A DNA stretch of 64,000 bases from Aquisphaera insulae (GTDB lineage Bacteria; Planctomycetota; Planctomycetia; Isosphaerales; Isosphaeraceae), in contig NZ_JAALJH010000018.1 in NCBI RefSeq assembly GCF_011064615.1, positions 1 to 64,000 on the forward strand, given 5' to 3'. Made by a program: the position numbers and the translations under genes. This document shows positions 27,302 to 35,608 of this stretch, piece after piece. Position 1 is the first letter of the stretch. Each line of letters starts with the position of its first letter. The notes under the pieces were generated by a model. It did no database searches and was not told the DNA's origin. It worked only from the letters and a program-made list of their open reading frames with translations.

Positions 27302-27508
27302 TCAGCGGCCGGTGCGCTGGGAGTCGGGCGACCGGCGGTCGGTCAATCGCGGTTTGCCCTTGCCGACGACGTTCAGGGGGTTGGATAGGGTCGCCTTGTC
27401 ATTGAGGACCGTGGATCTCCCGCCGATCGGTCGCTCGCTTTCGCCGCAACCGGCGACGAGGAGCGTGGCGATCGCGAGGGCGGCTCGTGCAAGTCCGGCG
27501 GGTCTCAT
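27302..27508 (-). CDS. Small lipoprotein upstream of a DUF1559 gene
   Basis: A 68-residue protein with a type II signal peptide: [21 protein letters not shown], lipobox LVAGC (Cys21). The mature part is 47 residues, hydrophilic, with [20 protein letters not shown] near the end. Function is unknown. It lies 106 bp upstream of a DUF1559 gene on the same strand, as does the 46.6 kb lipoprotein gene, so the pairing is probably meaningful. Start at ATG 27508. Confidence 0.7.
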   Translation of the reverse strand: MRPAGLARAALAIATLLVAGCGESERPIGGRSTVLNDKATLSNPLNVVGKGKPRLTDRRSPDSQRTGR

Positions 27509-27557
27509 CGGGCATCGATCCTTTCATGAGATGGGGGCCGCAAGCCCCTCGGTAGCA

Positions 27558-27586
27558 GGCCGGGCGGCCCGGCGGGCCGCCCGGCC
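27558..27586 (-). terminator. Hairpin downstream of the TlpA-like gene
   Basis: Perfect 13-bp inverted repeat (27558-27570 with 27574-27586) around a 3-nt loop, entirely G/C. It begins 8 bp beyond the stop codon of the TlpA gene on the minus strand. A T-tract is absent, so it is a strong hairpin with terminator or mRNA-stabilising role rather than a standard intrinsic terminator. Confidence 0.55.
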
Positions 27587-27594
27587 CTGGATCC

Positions 27595-28833
27595 TCAGCG
27601 TGAGGCCGTCTTCCCTTCGTCCAGGAGCCGCTCCACGGTCGCCGCGAACTCCTCCTTGAGCTGCCTGTGGTATTCGCCGCTCGCCGGGCTCGCGAAGCCC
27701 GCGTGGATGCTCTTCACCTTGCCGTCGCGGCCGATGAAGAGGGTCGTCGGCCACGAGTTCAGGTTGTTGGCCTGGGGCACCTTCTCCCACATCTCGACCG
27801 GGGCGCCGGCGACCAGATAGGGGTATTCGACGCCATACTTCTTGATGAAGGCCCGGGCCCGCGTGAGGCCGTCCTCCTGCTGCTCAGGCTCCTCGAAGTC
27901 CAGCGCCACGACCTCCAGGCCCCGGTCTCGGTACTTGCGATGGAGCTGCACGAGGTACTGGGCCTCGTCGTGGCAGTTCGGGCACCAGGTCCCCGTCACC
28001 ACGGCGACGATCACCTTGTCCTGGAACCGAGAGTCGGAATTCGAGACGACCTTGCCATCCAGGTCGGGGAAGCGGAACGAGAAGACGGCGTTCGGGTCCT
28101 TGATGGTCGTGTGCGAATTGAAGTCCGCCGGCTTGGGCAGCCCCTTGGCGTTGGCCGCCTCCGGTCGGTACGCCACCAACGCGTCCTTCGCCGTGAAGGC
28201 GCCACGGGGAGAAATGGAGAGGGTGCCGTCCCCGCGCGGGGTGATCTCCAGGAGTAGCGGCCGCGAGCCCGAGAAATGGCTGACGACGAACTTGCCGTCG
28301 TGGTACGAGCCGGAGAGCGTCCCCGTGTCGCCGTCAACTCGGAGAATCGACGCCGCCACCTCGGGGCCGTTCTGGCGGACGATGAACCGCCAGGACGTCT
28401 CGCCCTTGGGGCTCTTGATCGGGATCACCCAGTGCCCGCCAATCTCCGGCACTTTCCCGGATGACGCGGGCGCATCGACGTGGCGATGGGCGTGGAATTC
28501 GTAAGGGGCGATGTACTTATCGCGCTCGAACCGACCCTCCACTCGGCCCTCGAGCCGGCCGTCCTTCAGGTGCGCCTTCACCCGAGTCAGGTAATGGCCG
28601 AAGTCCGCGACGAGGTCCTCGCGCTCGAGCCGGCCGGACGTTGAAGTCACCTTCAGGTCGCCGTCGAACAGGGTGGCGACGAAATCCTGGCCTTCGCCGG
28701 AGAAGTCGATGCGGAACGGGATCTCATTCCCCTGGATCTTCACCGTGGCGTCCCACCGGCCGTCCAAGGTGCCGGCCATCGCGACGGGGGTCGCGACCAG
28801 GGCCAATGAGGCAATTGCGATCAGTCGTCTCAT
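27595..28833 (-). CDS. Exported TlpA-like thiol-disulfide oxidoreductase with beta-sandwich N-region
   Basis: A 412-residue protein. Residues 1-20 are a signal peptide. Residues 22-235 form a repetitive beta-rich region with no clear named domain (LEREDLVADFGHYLTRVKAH and similar). Residues 255-405 are a thioredoxin-fold domain of the TlpA/ResA type with the active-site WCPNC (Cys284 and Cys287) and cis-Pro region NSWPTTLFIGRDGKV. These proteins reduce disulfides or apo-cytochrome c outside the cytoplasmic membrane. This fits the gene upstream on the strand, which encodes a CxxCH haem protein. The proteins are separated by a 183 bp gap with two hairpins. Confidence 0.85.
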   Translation of the reverse strand: MRRLIAIASLALVATPVAMAGTLDGRWDATVKIQGNEIPFRIDFSGEGQDFVATLFDGDLKVTSTSGRLEREDLVADFGHYLTRVKAHLKDGRLEGRVEGRFERDKYIAPYEFHAHRHVDAPASSGKVPEIGGHWVIPIKSPKGETSWRFIVRQNGPEVAASILRVDGDTGTLSGSYHDGKFVVSHFSGSRPLLLEITPRGDGTLSISPRGAFTAKDALVAYRPEAANAKGLPKPADFNSHTTIKDPNAVFSFRFPDLDGKVVSNSDSRFQDKVIVAVVTGTWCPNCHDEAQYLVQLHRKYRDRGLEVVALDFEEPEQQEDGLTRARAFIKKYGVEYPYLVAGAPVEMWEKVPQANNLNSWPTTLFIGRDGKVKSIHAGFASPASGEYHRQLKEEFAATVERLLDEGKTASR

Positions 28834-28940
28834 GCGTCGTTCCTTTGGTTGAAGGCGTCAGTCGGGCCGTCGGGCCTGCTTCAGCCCGGACGGCGATCGC
28901 TCGGGCCCTTCGCGGGGCCGATACCAGGTCGGATGGAGGT

Positions 28941-28992
28941 GGGGGCGCAGGGGAGGGTCTGCGCCCCCGGGCCCGCGGGGCGGCCGCGGGCC
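28941..28992 (-). terminator. Two tandem hairpins downstream of the haem protein gene
   Basis: First inverted repeat: 28941-28950 with 28959-28968 (10 bp, 8-nt loop). Second: 28970-28978 with 28984-28992 (9 bp, 5-nt loop). Both are GC-only and lie 24-76 bp beyond the haem-protein stop on the minus strand. No clear poly-T tract is seen. They may end the haem-gene transcript or trim its 3' end. Confidence 0.5.
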
Positions 28993-29016
28993 ATGGGTAC
29001 TTCGGGGCCCCAGGCC

Positions 29017-30474
29017 TCAGGGGCAGGGACAGGGATAAGGGGAACTACGGGCGGCCGTCTGCGACGGCCCGCCGGAGCGATTCGGTCCCGGAGAGGCGGC
29101 GGTCTCGCTGGCCGCCTGTTTCCACGCCTCCGGGAGGTTGGACTTGGTGGCAGCCAGGATCTCCAGGATCGCCCGGCGATCCGCGGCCGAGAGCCTGTCG
29201 AACCCGCGGCCCGCCTGAGGACCCCCCGTCAGCACGTCGAGGAGCCGCCGGTAGACGTGATCCCTGGCGAGCGAGGGGAGGGCATCGAACGCGTCGGAGT
29301 AGATGAGATAACTGCACGGATAGCGGAAGAGCCGGCGATCGAGGTCGAACTCGCGGAGTGAGCGCCCCTTGGCGTCGCGCGGCCCTCGCGAGGCGAACTC
29401 GCGAGCGAACGTCGTGGTGCCCGTGACGGGGGCGTCCAGCGTGACCTCGTCGGCGAACAGCAGATATCGGACGAGCTCCTCGGCGGGCTTCTCGAATTGC
29501 TCGCGGAGCGAGGACGACAGCGGGGCGTCCGGTCGTGCCCCCGACCTGGCATGGGCGTGCAGCGCCAGGCGGGTCTGAAAATTCGTCAACGTGATCAGGT
29601 TGTGCATCTGAGTCTGATGGGCGAGGACGAGATGCGCCACGATGTCGCTGTGGCCCGACAGGTAGGGCGTCGCGTCGAAGCGGCCCGACAGGTCCACGAC
29701 GTTGGCACCGGCGCGGCGGTCCAGCTCCTCCGGCTTGCTCGGATCCCGGACGAAGGCGTTCCCCATGTGCTCGCGGCCGCCGTGGGTCCCGGTGACGTAC
29801 CAACCGCCGAATCGCTCCCGGAGCGGGCTCTCGTGCCCCGTGATGAACGACTCGGAGCCCGTCGCCTGCGAGCCCGAAGGCCGGGCGAAGATCGACCGGA
29901 CCAGCACCCCGGGCACGCCCCGAGTGCCGGCGGCGACGTGGCACTGCGTGCAGTCCAACGCGGCCCGCACGAACGCCGGCTGGTCGCTCCGGGCCTGATC
30001 CAGGAGGTAGAAGATCGCCCCCTGGTTCGCGTCGAACGACGCGATCTCCAGCGAATGCCCGTCGCGGACCCAGCCCACGTAGACGTTGTCATTGAAGTAG
30101 AGGGCCCGGGGCGATGCCGGTGCGATCTTCCGGTACTGGAAACTCGTCTTGGAAAAGACCAGCGTCTGCGAGGATGCGGGCACGTCCAGGAGCTTCAGGA
30201 CCGATTCCAGATATCCATGCCGGTCGTCGTGCCGAAGCGACGCCTGACCGCGATCGATCCGCTCCTGGAGCCTGGCCACCGGGTCGTCCACCCGGTCGTT
30301 GAGATACCTGATCGGCTCTTCGCTGTACGGGACGAATCCCTGATCTCGCCCCGCGACCTTCACCTGGCCGTAAACAGGCACACCGAGGACGAGCAACGAA
30401 ACGATGAGCCCAATCCGTGCGGTGGCGCCTGTCGTGAGGCAAGCCCGGTTCGTCTCGCGCCCTTCATCGGTCAT
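29017..30474 (-). CDS. c-type haem protein of unknown function, secreted
   Basis: A 485-residue exported protein that I do not place in a named family. The N-terminal 35 residues form a signal peptide. A single c-type haem site is present, CTQCH (Cys175 to His179), in the context AALDCTQCHVAAGTRGVPG. Downstream features include SFITGHESPLRERFGGWYVT, a HMGNAF segment, a His/Gln-rich block VLAHQTQMHNLITL and SYLIYSDAFDALP near the C-terminus. The start at ATG 30474 has GGAG at correct spacing. The family occurs in planctomycete and acidobacterial genomes. The proximity to a TlpA-type thioredoxin is consistent with cytochrome c maturation, but haem attachment is inferred. Confidence 0.8.
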   Translation of the reverse strand: MTDEGRETNRACLTTGATARIGLIVSLLVLGVPVYGQVKVAGRDQGFVPYSEEPIRYLNDRVDDPVARLQERIDRGQASLRHDDRHGYLESVLKLLDVPASSQTLVFSKTSFQYRKIAPASPRALYFNDNVYVGWVRDGHSLEIASFDANQGAIFYLLDQARSDQPAFVRAALDCTQCHVAAGTRGVPGVLVRSIFARPSGSQATGSESFITGHESPLRERFGGWYVTGTHGGREHMGNAFVRDPSKPEELDRRAGANVVDLSGRFDATPYLSGHSDIVAHLVLAHQTQMHNLITLTNFQTRLALHAHARSGARPDAPLSSSLREQFEKPAEELVRYLLFADEVTLDAPVTGTTTFAREFASRGPRDAKGRSLREFDLDRRLFRYPCSYLIYSDAFDALPSLARDHVYRRLLDVLTGGPQAGRGFDRLSAADRRAILEILAATKSNLPEAWKQAASETAASPGPNRSGGPSQTAARSSPYPCPCP

Positions 30475-31090
30475 CAGGTCGCTCCGTGCGAAAGTTCCCA
30501 CCCTCGAGAGACATCCCTCACAAACAAATCAAACGATGTGATGGGACGAATGAATATCAGAATCCTATGACGTGTGTCTTTTGCTTTCGCGACGTAAGGT
30601 TCACTGTGTCATGGGTTTTGGAAATCAAGGTGGCGACAATCAGGCTCGCGAGATGGGAAGCTTGTTGAATTCAGACTAAATCTACATGACTAGTATGAAT
30701 TTCGTCAAGTGGGTCCTGACGAATGCCACGGAGTTCGGCTGCAAGTATCCTGTGCAAGGGAATTTCCAGCCGGGACAACTGGCAATCAACGGGATCGTTC
30801 CCGATCGAAGAAGGGCATCGCAGGCCGGGGATCGCAGGCTGCAGGGCACAGGCCAGGTATCCAGGAGGAACGAGGGGCGGACGACGCGGGGGAACGGGCG
30901 GGTGTGGAGCGGCTGGGAGCCGGCGGCGGACGGCGGGGAGGGATCGGACGAGGACCGGGGCGTCTGGCCCCCGGGCCGGCGGCCTGATGGCCGCGGCTTG
31001 TGGGAGAGGACTCAGCGATGGGGCGATCAGGTGCCGGCCGCGAGGCTCATTTGAGCCGGGTGCGAAGGGCGCAAGGCGGGGCGCCGCGAA
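30475..31090. other. Intergenic region, no supported gene
   Basis: About 615 bp upstream of the haem-protein gene. The first 250 bp have lower GC content and probably contain its promoter, though no consensus boxes are convincing. The remainder is GC-rich with no recognisable protein or RNA. Confidence 0.45.
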
Positions 31091-31104
31091 GGCCGGCCGG
31101 CGAG

Positions 31105-31390
31105 GCGGCCGCGGGCGGCCCAGCGCCTCGAGCATGTCCCGCCAGTGCGATTCGTCCAGGCCCAGGCGGACGAAGATCGAGGCCGCTTCCCGCGCAAGGA
31201 TGCCTTGCCGGCTCGCTCGAGCCGGGCGGCGATGTCGACCAGTTGCAAGTGGTTGGCCAGTGTATAGCCCGGGGCCAGTCCGTAGCGGCCCCCCGGCTCG
31301 CCGCGATCGTCGGTCGGCGAGAGCCACAGGCCGTCCTCGAGGCGATGGTCTTCGGTTACAGTGGTCGCGCCGGCGCCCGTGGCCTCGGTC
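31105..31390 (-). pseudogene. Unidentified protein remnant
   Basis: The reverse strand gives a protein-like stretch that crosses frames: GRYGLAPGYTLANHLQLVDI, AARLERAGKASLR, then in another frame EAASIFVRLGLDESHWRDML and EALGR. The helix-rich pattern is coherent only if one frameshift (near 31195) is allowed. I do not recognise its family. It is contiguous with the broken glycosyltransferase upstream on the same strand. Confidence 0.4.
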
Positions 31391-31424
31391 GCGACCGGCG
31401 ACCGCGCATGATCGTGATCGAGCC

Positions 31425-31880
31425 GGGCACGAAACCCGGATGCCGCGGGCCCTCGCCCGCCGCATCAGCTCGAGGCTCGCAGGGGTGGCCGCCGTAGGTG
31501 AGCAGGGCGTCGGGCCGGAAGCGGTCGAGGACCTGCGTGGCCAGCTCGAGGAAGCTCGCCGATTCCTCCCGGTCCGGCGATCGCTCCGCGCGGCTCGACC
31601 GGGTGGCCAGGATCGTGCACCTGACGCGCCCCGCCTCCACGTCGATGACCTCCACCGCGCGTCCCCCGCCCAGGTCCGCCGCGAACCGAGCCGCCGGCAG
31701 CCCGAGCGTGCCGAGGGCCTGGTCCAGGGACGTCTCCTCCTCATAGTCGAGCACCCCGGCCGTGAACGCCCGACATTCGGACCCGCGGCCGGAGAGCAAC
31801 TCCACCAACTCACGGGTGGCGATCGCCGCGCCGCTGGAGGGGTCGAGGAGGCAGTGGATCGACGAGAAGAGGAGCCTCAT
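31425..31880 (-). pseudogene. Glycosyltransferase (family 4 type), truncated and frameshifted
   Basis: The start at ATG 31880 gives the N-terminus of a GT4-like glycosyltransferase: MRLLFSSIHCLLDPSSGAAI, RELVELLSGRGSECRAF and VLDRFRPDALLTYGGHP. After the His-Pro at about 31480 the frame shifts (+1) to continue ASLELMRRARARGIRV, the usual sequel of this family. Similarity then stops, so the acceptor and UDP-sugar-binding C-terminal domain is absent. At best it encodes a non-functional 130-residue protein. No other polysaccharide genes lie next to it. Confidence 0.65.
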
Positions 31881-32071
31881 GGAGGAGGAGCCTGTCCGGT
31901 GTACCGCCTGCCGCCGCGCGATTGTAGGGGCACGCCCGCCGATTTTCTCCATTTTGGTGAAACTGGGATCGGGCTCTCCGGGACTGTATTGAATAGGGAG
32001 GGATTCTTGCGCGCCGTGCGCGCGGGAACCTCGGTAGGCTCCTTGACAATTCGGTCTCGGTGAGGAACGCA

Positions 32072-32098
32072 CCGGCCCGCGCGGAGGACGCGGGCCGG
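32072..32098. other. Perfect inverted repeat (hairpin)
   Basis: CCGGCCCGCG and CGCGGGCCGG form a 10-bp stem around a 7-nt loop, in the 351 bp gap between the broken glycosyltransferase and the E2-like gene. It could terminate transcription in either direction, but no T-run follows on either strand. The rest of this gap shows no gene. Confidence 0.45.
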
Positions 32099-32231
32099 CG
32101 GAATTCGAAGAAAATGGGGGGGCAAAGCCAATTTGAGAAATGGACTTAAAGTGTTTTAGGATGTCGTCTTGGGTCGAAATCGCCGGAGAAGACGCGAGAC
32201 GATCGAACCCAATTCGCGACTCTGGCGGCGG

Positions 32232-33260
32232 ATGAGGACGTTCGCCTTCCCCGTTGATCTCCTTTGGGGTAATCTTCCGTCCGACGGGAAGGGACGGTCG
32301 GCGGCGAGCCAGGACGGCCCGGCCGCGGATCGCCCTGGAACCCGGGTCGTCACTCTGCGAGGCGCATGGATGCAAGAGCCGAAGGGGCGATATCTTCCGC
32401 TCGCCGGTCCGCGACGGTTCATCGGCGACCTGGTGCACTTCGCGCACAAGGTCCCCTCGGCCCCGGTCAGCCGGACGTTCGACGTCTCCGCGCTGATGGG
32501 GCCAAGATCCCGGCATCCGCGGCGGCCGTCGTGGGCCTGCCTCTTCATGAAGGCGTACGCCCTGGTCGGTGCCGACAACCCGCCGCTCCGACGTTCCTAC
32601 CTGGAGTTCCCCTGGCCCCGGCTCTACGAGCACCCGTGGATGAACTGTGCGCTCGCCATCGAGCGGGTCTATCAGGGGGAAGAAGGGGTCTTCGTGGGCA
32701 TCTTCCGGGCTCCGGAGCGGCAGAGCCTCGTCCAGATCGCGGATGCGCTGGCCTGGTACAAGAATGAGCCCCTGGAGCGGATCGGTTTCTATCGCCAGGC
32801 CTTACGCTTCAGCCGCGTGCCCACGCCGGTGCGCCGCGCCTTCTGGTGGGTCACGCTCAATACCTCGGGCTACAAGCGGTGCAAGCGATTCGGCACGTTC
32901 GGGCTTTCCACCTATGGGAACCTGGGTGCAGAGAACATGCACCCGATTTCCCCGCTGACGACGACGCTGACATTCGGGCCGATCGATCGGACGACGGGGA
33001 AGGTCGTGGTGAAGCTCATCTACGATCATCGCGTGCTCGACGGGGCCTACATCGCCCGGCGGCTGGTCGACATCGAGGGGGCCCTCGCCGGCCCCATCCT
33101 CGAGGAGCTGGAACGGGTTCAGGACGATGTCGGCGTCGCCACGCCGGTGCCGACGACGCCCCCCCCCAATGTCGGGCCGCTCCTGAAGCCCCACCTGAAT
33201 ATGCCGGCCCTGGACCTCGCCCCTCATGACGGGGGCGAGGCCGCGAGCCGACGCTCCTGA
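32232..33260 (+). CDS. 2-oxoacid dehydrogenase E2-like acyltransferase lacking lipoyl domain
   Basis: About 342 residues. The catalytic region matches the chloramphenicol-acetyltransferase/E2 fold: start LPLAGPRRFIGDLVHFAHKV, aligning with the R-x-x-IA-x-x-M element of E2 proteins, then SAPVSRTFDVSALM, LFMKAYALVGADNPPLRRSY and the active-site DHRVLDGAYIARRLVDIEGA (His266, Asp270 by this start). The lipoyl and peripheral-subunit-binding domains are missing. The acyl donor could be an acyl-CoA. The start is uncertain: ATG at 32232 or 32370 (the latter begins exactly at the domain). No E1 or E3 genes are nearby. Function is unknown. Confidence 0.7.
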   Translation: MRTFAFPVDLLWGNLPSDGKGRSAASQDGPAADRPGTRVVTLRGAWMQEPKGRYLPLAGPRRFIGDLVHFAHKVPSAPVSRTFDVSALMGPRSRHPRRPSWACLFMKAYALVGADNPPLRRSYLEFPWPRLYEHPWMNCALAIERVYQGEEGVFVGIFRAPERQSLVQIADALAWYKNEPLERIGFYRQALRFSRVPTPVRRAFWWVTLNTSGYKRCKRFGTFGLSTYGNLGAENMHPISPLTTTLTFGPIDRTTGKVVVKLIYDHRVLDGAYIARRLVDIEGALAGPILEELERVQDDVGVATPVPTTPPPNVGPLLKPHLNMPALDLAPHDGGEAASRRS

Positions 33261-33286
33261 GGTGGCCGACATCTCGACCCGCCCGC

Positions 33287-34135
33287 TCACCCGACCGTGT
33301 CGCCGACCTCCTGATCGGTCGTGATCCGGACCTCCAGGCGGCTCATCAATCGCTTCAGCGCCTCTTCCTTGGAATTGATGAACAGCACGTTGTCCATCAC
33401 CAGCGCCTTCTCCACGTTGGGGATGTGCAGGACCAGCCGCCCCGAGCCGAGCAGGGCGTGCTCGAGCACGTCGGGGATCTCCTTGTCGAACTTCAGGTTC
33501 ATGGTGGGGAATCGCTCGAGGTCGCTGAGCGGGCCGTGGTGGTGGAGGATCTCGTTGGGGAGGACCTCCCAGTAGTCGAGCCACCGCGTGGCCCACACGA
33601 CCAGGAGCAAGAGGAAGACGAGGATCGCGAAGGTGAAGTAGAACCCCGCGTTGGCCACGACGTAGATCGATTCGAAGAGGGCGTGGATCGGCTTCATCAG
33701 GTCCCAGTGGAAATACGCCCCCAGCCAGAGCGTGAAGAAGAGCGCGAAGAGGATCGCCAGGATCACGCCTATGAGCTCGAACCGCGGGAAGTCCAGGGCC
33801 ATGACCAGCAGGTTGAACATCAGGACCGAGAGGAAGAGGACGCCGAGCAAGTTCTGGGGCGTCCGGAAGCGGTCAAGCTTGGGGATCAGGTCGGTCGTGG
33901 TGACCACGGTCTCGCCGGTGGGGGCCTTGGTGGTGACCTGCTGCGGCGTCTTGCTCGGGTCGGCGATGACCCCGCCGAGGGAGTACATCCACGCCGCGCA
34001 GATCAGGGCGATGAAGATCGAGGGGTAGATGTAGACCATCTTCGGCCAACTGAAAATCTTGATCCCCTTGTCGCGATCCTTCACGCGCGGAGTCGGAGTC
34101 GCGGCGCTCGCGGGCGGTTTCGTATCCATGGCCAT
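33287..34135 (-). CDS. Conserved polytopic membrane protein (planctomycete type), unknown function
   Basis: A 282-residue protein with about four membrane helices (about 33-55, 95-112, 120-145 and 165-185) separated by polar loops, after a short proline-rich N-terminus (AASAATPTPRVKDRDK-like). The C-terminal 85 residues are soluble and contain ERFPTMNLKFDKEIPDVLEH and VMDNVLFINSKEEALKRLMS. I cannot assign a family. ATG at 34135 has TTGGAG upstream. It converges on the E2-like gene, with 26 bp between stop codons. Confidence 0.7.
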   Translation of the reverse strand: MAMDTKPPASAATPTPRVKDRDKGIKIFSWPKMVYIYPSIFIALICAAWMYSLGGVIADPSKTPQQVTTKAPTGETVVTTTDLIPKLDRFRTPQNLLGVLFLSVLMFNLLVMALDFPRFELIGVILAILFALFFTLWLGAYFHWDLMKPIHALFESIYVVANAGFYFTFAILVFLLLLVVWATRWLDYWEVLPNEILHHHGPLSDLERFPTMNLKFDKEIPDVLEHALLGSGRLVLHIPNVEKALVMDNVLFINSKEEALKRLMSRLEVRITTDQEVGDTVG

Positions 34136-34527
34136 GGGCGGACATCTCCAAGCAGGGACGCGATTGGCGTGGGTTCGTGGGCCGTGAATGTCGGTCGCAA
34201 ATCAAAATGAGCCTTGACGTAGCGTGCAATCTATCCGATCCGGGGCGTCATCGTAACGGCGCCGTCGGTCGTGGTAAAGGACCCGGGCCGGCGGCGCCGC
34301 GGATCCTCCCGCGGGTGTCGCGTGCCTCGGGAGATTCTTCGCCTGTCCGGGCTCAAGCTTGGATGGCCGGAGGCGGGGCCTGTTGACGTCGGGCCTCATC
34401 GCATCCGATCCGGTCGGTTGCGCGACGAGGCACTGGTTTCCGAACACGGCCGGACATAAATTGGACTGTGCGTTCTTGCATCCGATTGGGTCCGTTCTTC
34501 CGTCCCATCGAGAAAGGTCCAAGATCG
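34136..34527. other. Intergenic region, no supported gene
   Basis: 392 bp divergent gap between the membrane protein gene (minus) and the coiled-coil secreted protein (plus). It should contain both promoters. No RNA gene, clear promoter box or repeat was identified. Confidence 0.45.
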
Positions 34528-34992
34528 ATGATCCTCCCCTTCCGCCGCTCGCTCGCAACGTTTGCCAGCGCCGCGATGATGACGTCGCTCCTGGCGGGAA
34601 GCTATCCCCTGGTGGCCCAGGAGGGCGCCTCGAAGCCCCAGACCAAGAAGGCCGACGGGAAGGCCGAGCCCGCGACGCCGGAGAAGGCCCGGGGCAAGGT
34701 CGCCCCCCCGGATCCGACGCATCGGGTCCCGCCTGGCTTCTCCAAGCTCAACCTGAGCGACGAGCAGAAGGAGGCGATATACAAAATCCAGGCCAAGTAC
34801 TATTCCCAGATCCAGAAGCTGGAGAAGGAAGCCGACGATCTCCGCGACAAGCGTGAGAAGGAGTGCGAGGCGGTGCTGAAACCCGCCCAGAAGCGTCACC
34901 TCGCGGAGCTCGAGAAGGAGAAGAAGGACGCCGCCGCCGCCAGGAGGGCCGCCGCCGCCAAGGAGGCCGAGAAGGAGCGAGAGAAGCCCTGA
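34528..34992 (+). CDS. Small secreted coiled-coil protein (Spy/CpxP-like)
   Basis: A 154-residue protein with a signal peptide (about 1-32). The mature N-part is Lys/Pro/Ala-rich, followed by a long helical region: FSKLNLSDEQKEAIYKIQAK and KLEKEADDLRDKREKECEAV, which resembles the LTxxQ/Spy periplasmic chaperone pattern. It ends in a charged Ala/Lys/Glu-rich helix. ATG at 34528 follows AGAAAGGTCC. I place it in this group by composition and the LSDEQ helix only. Confidence 0.65.
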   Translation: MILPFRRSLATFASAAMMTSLLAGSYPLVAQEGASKPQTKKADGKAEPATPEKARGKVAPPDPTHRVPPGFSKLNLSDEQKEAIYKIQAKYYSQIQKLEKEADDLRDKREKECEAVLKPAQKRHLAELEKEKKDAAAARRAAAAKEAEKEREKP

Positions 34993-35010
34993 TCGACGTC
35001 GCTTGCGGGC

Positions 35011-35496
35011 TCAGGCCGGTCCGGCCTCGCCCGCGTCGGCTTCCTTTCGGAGGAACCGCGTGCGGAGGTCCGGCGTGATCCGCCTCAGGCGCATGGTCCG
35101 GGAATCGACGGCCACCCAGACCGTCCGCACGCGAGCCACGATCTCTCCGCCCGCCGCCTGCCGGATCTCGACGAAGCGATCCATGGAGGCCGCGCCCACG
35201 TCCCCGATCCACGTCCGGGCCACCAGGGCGTCGCCCTCGTGCGCCGGTCGGAGATAGTCGATCTCGTGCCGGCGGACCACCCAGTCGAGGTCCCCCCGAT
35301 TCTCCGGGGGGACCGCCGCCTTCCAGTGCGCCACCGCGGCATCCTGGGCGTATTTCAGGTAGACCACGTTGTTGACATGACCTTGGCGGTCGATATCGCC
35401 CGCCGCGACCACGAATTCCCGTTCGTAGATCCAGGGCCCCTCCACGATCCCCTCCCGGTCTCTGATCCCCTTCCGGATATCCTGGTCACGACCCAT
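35011..35496 (-). CDS. Acyl-CoA thioesterase, 4-hydroxybenzoyl-CoA thioesterase-type hotdog
   Basis: A 161-residue hotdog-fold enzyme. It has the family motif in VVAAGDIDRQGHVNNVVYLK (the D-x-x-GH-V-NN block with catalytic Asp), and later ENRGDLDWVVRRHEIDYLRP and RVRTVWVAVDSRTMRLRRI. These enzymes hydrolyse acyl-CoA or acyl-ACP thioesters in the cytoplasm. ATG at 35496 is a better start than the ORF end at 35559. It is divergent from the histidine kinase gene, with a 112 bp gap. Confidence 0.85.
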   Translation of the reverse strand: MGRDQDIRKGIRDREGIVEGPWIYEREFVVAAGDIDRQGHVNNVVYLKYAQDAAVAHWKAAVPPENRGDLDWVVRRHEIDYLRPAHEGDALVARTWIGDVGAASMDRFVEIRQAAGGEIVARVRTVWVAVDSRTMRLRRITPDLRTRFLRKEADAGEAGPA

Positions 35497-35608
35497 TATT
35501 GCAGATAGGCGCGCGGGGATGGATCTCGTGGCGATCTCGCGCTGAGCGAGGGCCGGCACGCGACGTGCACGCGCATGGGTCGGGATTCCGTCGAACGGAG
35601 ATCGGGCC

